Positions 61,076 through 64,000 of a stretch of DNA of 64,000 nt are shown here, piece after piece. The position numbers and the translations under genes were made by a program. Within the stretch, counting starts at the first letter, position 1; each line of letters opens with the position of its first letter. The notes beneath the pieces were generated by a model that was not told where the DNA came from, ran no database searches, and worked only from the letters and a program-made list of their open reading frames with translations. Source of the DNA: an uncultured Cytophagales bacterium (GTDB lineage Bacteria > Bacteroidota > Bacteroidia > Cytophagales > Thermoflexibacteraceae); NCBI GenBank assembly GCA_938039675.1, contig CALHUI010000003.1:496001-560000 (forward strand), in the 5' to 3' direction.

Positions 61076-64000
61076 ATGAAATATAGTATATTTACTTTAT
61101 GGTTTATATGTTTCCTTTCTCTTTCGGTGTCTGCACAAATAGATGGTGCAGTACGAATGCGTGGTGGAAAAAATATTACCAATGACCCTGAGGGTTTGGT
61201 TGTACTCGAGCTTTTTGGTCGGGGAGCAACTGAAATGATGATTTCTAATGACCCCAGTTTTCCTAACCAACGTTGGCGACCATACGAAACCTCCATCAAA
61301 TGGCGCTTAAAAACCACCGATGGCGATGGCTTGAAGAACGTTTATGTAATATATAAAGACAATCAGGGCAACGTTTCGGAGGTTGTCGAAACTGTCATAG
61401 AATTAGACCGCCAACCTCCCTTCGACTGCAGCATTACTATTAACGGCGGCGCACGTTTCACCAATGCGCGCGACCGTGTGGTCAGCGTAGAGCTCTACGC
61501 GCAGGAAGCTAAAGAAATGCAGATAAGCCTCAGAAGCGATTTTATCGGTGCGCAGTGGGTGCCCTATGCCGAACGCAGAAAAATGCAATTGTTAGGCGAA
61601 GACGGCGAAAAAATTATTTTTGCACGCTTTCGCGATGCGGCCGGCAACGTATCGCAACCGGTAAGCGCCCGCATTATAATGGATATAGTACCGCCGCTGA
61701 ACCCAAGAGTGCTCATCAACAACGGCGACCAATACACCAATAAAGAAGAAGTAACACTTTTCCTCAGCGCACAAGGGGCAAAAGAGGTATTCATTCGCGG
61801 TGGTTCGGAATGGATGCCGATGCAAAGTACCATTCAGTGGAAATTAGAGCCTCCCGGCGAAGGCGAGCGAGTAGTGCAAGTTCGTTTCCGCGATGAGGCC
61901 GGCAACTATTCGGCTGTTGCCCAAGACGCAATTATTGTTGATACCGAACCGCCGCAAATGCCTCGAGTACTCATAGACGGCGGCAACCGTTTTACTAAGA
62001 GTCAGTCTGTTTCTCTGCGGCTATCTGCTATTGGTGCATTTGAAATGCAAATCAGCAACGACAGTTCCTTTCAAAATGTGGCATGGCGGCCTTACAACGT
62101 AGCGGCAGTATGGACGCTTGCCGAAAAAGACGGCAACCGCCGGGTATATGTCCGTTTCCGCGACCAAGCAGGTAACATCTCTGAGACCGCATGGGCGGAG
62201 ATTATATTAGACAGAGTACCGCCGACCAAGCCTCATGTAGAAATCGTAGGCGACATGTCAAAAATATCCAACGATACAAGTGCTACGGTCAATTTGAAAA
62301 TATCTGCCGAAGGTGCCAAATACATGATGGTAAGCAATACCAGTAATTTTTACAATGCACGCTGGGAAGTTTATCGCACGGAGGTCAAAAACTGGAAACT
62401 CGGAAGCCCGGGTGATGACGGTGAAAAAAGCGTATATGTCAAGTTTCGGGATGAGGCAGGTAATGTTTCCGATATTGCAAGCACCAGAATTAAACTTGAC
62501 CGCACCAAACCGGTTGATTGCCGTATTATCATAGACAACGGTAAAGAATTTACCACGAATCCCAACAAAAAAGTAAACCTGATGCTTTTTGCCAGAGGGG
62601 CTACCGAAATGATGATATCTAACAACAGCACTTTTACAGGCGGCAAGTGGCAGCCGTATGCAACCAGTGTCGAGTGGGAATTAGAAGGTGAAGACGGCTT
62701 GAAAAACGTGGTGGTTAAGTTCCGTGACCAAGCAGGTAATGAGTCTGATGTGGTAGCCGACAATATTATATTAGACCGCAAACCTCCGTTTGATTGCAGT
62801 ATTGTCATCAACAGAGGAGACTCCATTACTAATGACATAGACAAAGTTGTGATATTGAAGGTAAGAGCAAAGCAAGCAGCCCTAATGATGATTTCCAATA
62901 CACCTGATTTTTCGGGCGAACGCTGGCGCGGCTATTCGGAGTTGAATATCAGTTGGGTACTGGCCGGTGCAGACGGTGTAAAAACAGTATATGTCAAGTT
63001 TAAAGACGAGGCCGGCAATGAATCCGCCGTCTATTCCGATGATATTATTCTGGACAGAACACCGCCTAAAAAAGGTTCTGTGAAAATTTTAGCCGAAAAC
63101 CAACAAGTAAAATTCCAACAGGTAAAACTGGAATTAGTCGCTCAGGATGCCGTAGAAATGATGATATCCAATTTTTACGATTTTCGAGGAGCTAAGTGGG
63201 AGCCTTATGCAACAACCAAAGACTGGACGCTCATTGGCGAAGACGGTGTAAAAATGGTATTTGTCAAATTCAAAGACCGGGTAAACAATGTATCAAAGGT
63301 AGCCTATGACCGTATCGGCTTGGATATGACTGCTCCTAAGGGCGGCGATATAAAAATTAACAACGGAGCGCGCTATTGTACCAATATTAATAAGTTGGTA
63401 ACGCTGCGTTTGTCTGTACAAGATGCTACTGAAATGATGATTAGCAATAATAAAGATTTTAAAGATGCCCAATGGCAATACTTTGAAAACTATGTGTATA
63501 ATTGGAAACTGGATGGTGACGATGGCGAAAAACAGGTGTTTGCCAAGTTCCGCGACAAAGCAGGCAATGAAACGCAACCTGTGGTAGCTAACATTATACT
63601 CGACCGTCAGGAGCCTATTAATGAGAAGATTGTTATCAATAACAACGAGGAATGTACTAATGCTGCAAATGGCAGAGTTAAATTGGATATTGAGGTAGAG
63701 GGTGCTAAGGAAATGATGATTAGTAATAACAAATATTTCAACAATGGTGTATGGGAGCCGGTAAGAAAAACCAAAGAATGGAATTTATCGCCGGGCGACG
63801 GTGAAAAAACCATTTATGTGAAGTTTCGGGATGAGGCCGGTAACGAATCGGGTGTTGCCTACGACAATATTTATTTAGATACAGATGCGCCTATACCCGG
63901 ACTGATTAAATTTGCCGGTAATCAAACGATTACGAAAACAACCCTTGTAACGCTCGAGCTCAATGCCCGCAAAGCTAATTATATGATGATTTCTAACTCT
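61076..64000 (+). CDS. Secreted tandem-repeat protein (partial; runs off window)
   Basis: At least 975 residues, open to the right edge. A signal peptide (FICFLSLSVSAQ) is followed at once by ten complete and one partial Ig-like repeats of 86-96 residues. Each unit has EMMISN, then W-x-PY, a W-x-L, DGxK, YVKFRDEAGN and ends in D-x-IILDRxPP. This Ig-like (beta-sandwich) repeat pattern is known from surface proteins that end in a sorting domain or a catalytic module, which here would lie past the window. No catalytic domain is seen so far. Cysteines are few and occur in scattered positions. Confidence 0.85.
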   Translation, partial: MKYSIFTLWFICFLSLSVSAQIDGAVRMRGGKNITNDPEGLVVLELFGRGATEMMISNDPSFPNQRWRPYETSIKWRLKTTDGDGLKNVYVIYKDNQGNVSEVVETVIELDRQPPFDCSITINGGARFTNARDRVVSVELYAQEAKEMQISLRSDFIGAQWVPYAERRKMQLLGEDGEKIIFARFRDAAGNVSQPVSARIIMDIVPPLNPRVLINNGDQYTNKEEVTLFLSAQGAKEVFIRGGSEWMPMQSTIQWKLEPPGEGERVVQVRFRDEAGNYSAVAQDAIIVDTEPPQMPRVLIDGGNRFTKSQSVSLRLSAIGAFEMQISNDSSFQNVAWRPYNVAAVWTLAEKDGNRRVYVRFRDQAGNISETAWAEIILDRVPPTKPHVEIVGDMSKISNDTSATVNLKISAEGAKYMMVSNTSNFYNARWEVYRTEVKNWKLGSPGDDGEKSVYVKFRDEAGNVSDIASTRIKLDRTKPVDCRIIIDNGKEFTTNPNKKVNLMLFARGATEMMISNNSTFTGGKWQPYATSVEWELEGEDGLKNVVVKFRDQAGNESDVVADNIILDRKPPFDCSIVINRGDSITNDIDKVVILKVRAKQAALMMISNTPDFSGERWRGYSELNISWVLAGADGVKTVYVKFKDEAGNESAVYSDDIILDRTPPKKGSVKILAENQQVKFQQVKLELVAQDAVEMMISNFYDFRGAKWEPYATTKDWTLIGEDGVKMVFVKFKDRVNNVSKVAYDRIGLDMTAPKGGDIKINNGARYCTNINKLVTLRLSVQDATEMMISNNKDFKDAQWQYFENYVYNWKLDGDDGEKQVFAKFRDKAGNETQPVVANIILDRQEPINEKIVINNNEECTNAANGRVKLDIEVEGAKEMMISNNKYFNNGVWEPVRKTKEWNLSPGDGEKTIYVKFRDEAGNESGVAYDNIYLDTDAPIPGLIKFAGNQTITKTTLVTLELNARKANYMMISNS
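61136..64000 (+). repeat. Tandem coding repeats, about 276 bases each, 10 full + 1 partial
   Basis: Unit ends (after the D-x-x-PP or D-x-x-AP/EP motif): 61420, 61696, 61954, 62224, 62512, 62788, 63067, 63337, 63616, 63892. Lengths in residues: 95, 92, 86, 90, 96, 92, 93, 90, 93, 92. Units 6-11 keep the MMISN core almost unchanged; units 2-4 have diverged (MQISL, VFIRG, MQISN). Confidence 0.85.

Noticed and set aside
61136-64000. CRISPR or non-coding tandem array
   Set aside because: The 276-base period is a multiple of three and the repeats stay in one open frame with protein-level conservation, so they are coding.
1-64000. tRNA or rRNA genes in the intergenic gaps
   Set aside because: I looked for T-loop GTTCRA motifs with CCA-type stems and found none that fit; rRNA-like blocks are absent.

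Overview
This window comes from a chromosome of a member of the Bacteroidota, most likely the order Cytophagales. The evidence is two proteins with type IX secretion (T9SS) sorting tails, a SusC/SusD pair, the uppS-bamA-ompH-ompH envelope cluster, a fused alpha/beta E1 dehydrogenase, and Bacteroidota-type -7 boxes (TAnnTTTG) just upstream of many start codons. I do not see enough to name a genus. Coding density is high and almost all genes are housekeeping or envelope genes. I saw no rRNA, tRNA, CRISPR array, transposase or prophage.

Layout. Positions 1-9440 hold the end of an upstream gene, an M61 peptidase, a minus-strand run (threonine aldolase, hybrid sensor kinase, metallophosphoesterase, polysaccharide deacetylase family protein) and purD. 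From 9596 to 17271 come an ScfR-like regulator, an LptF/LptG-type permease, a fused 2-oxoacid dehydrogenase E1, a MoxR AAA ATPase and an orphan LeuC-like dehydratase. From 17371 to 23260 come a three-gene unit with ATGA overlaps (secreted protein, membrane protein, AcpH-like), a class III-like sirtuin overlapping a glycosyltransferase, and a T9SS cargo protein. From 23706 to 30487 come an acyl-CoA carboxylase beta subunit, a CNT nucleoside transporter, a small SpoIIAA/STAS-like protein, TyrA, a methyltransferase, a decayed nucleoside permease and a MazG-like protein.

From 30561 to 43492 come a small membrane protein, a cyclophilin lipoprotein, a J-domain protein, a GT39-like membrane protein, a UPF0173 hydrolase, an NlpC/P60 lipoprotein, a POT peptide transporter, a very small T9SS cargo, UvrA and a shattered TPR gene. 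From 43665 to 54599 lie the outer-membrane assembly cluster (two OmpH/Skp chaperones, BamA, UppS), a SlyD-like isomerase overlapping malic enzyme, an S41 protease, a dienelactone hydrolase family protein and DeoC. The right end holds SusC-SusD, a sodium:solute symporter and a secreted protein made of about 92-residue tandem repeats that runs off the window.

How the genes fit together. The strongest functional group is envelope biogenesis: UppS makes the undecaprenyl carrier, BamA inserts beta-barrels and the OmpH/Skp proteins escort them. Nucleoside use appears three times: an intact CNT carrier, a dead MFS carrier (one nonsense codon plus an internal deletion) and deoC. No part of the window is clearly a new defence or biosynthetic system. 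The items most worth a second look are the tandem-repeat protein, the two pseudogenes (one with a missing T in a T-run that would restore a signal peptide), two families of short dispersed intergenic repeats, the LeuC-like protein without a small subunit, and the unknown genes at 17371-18962.
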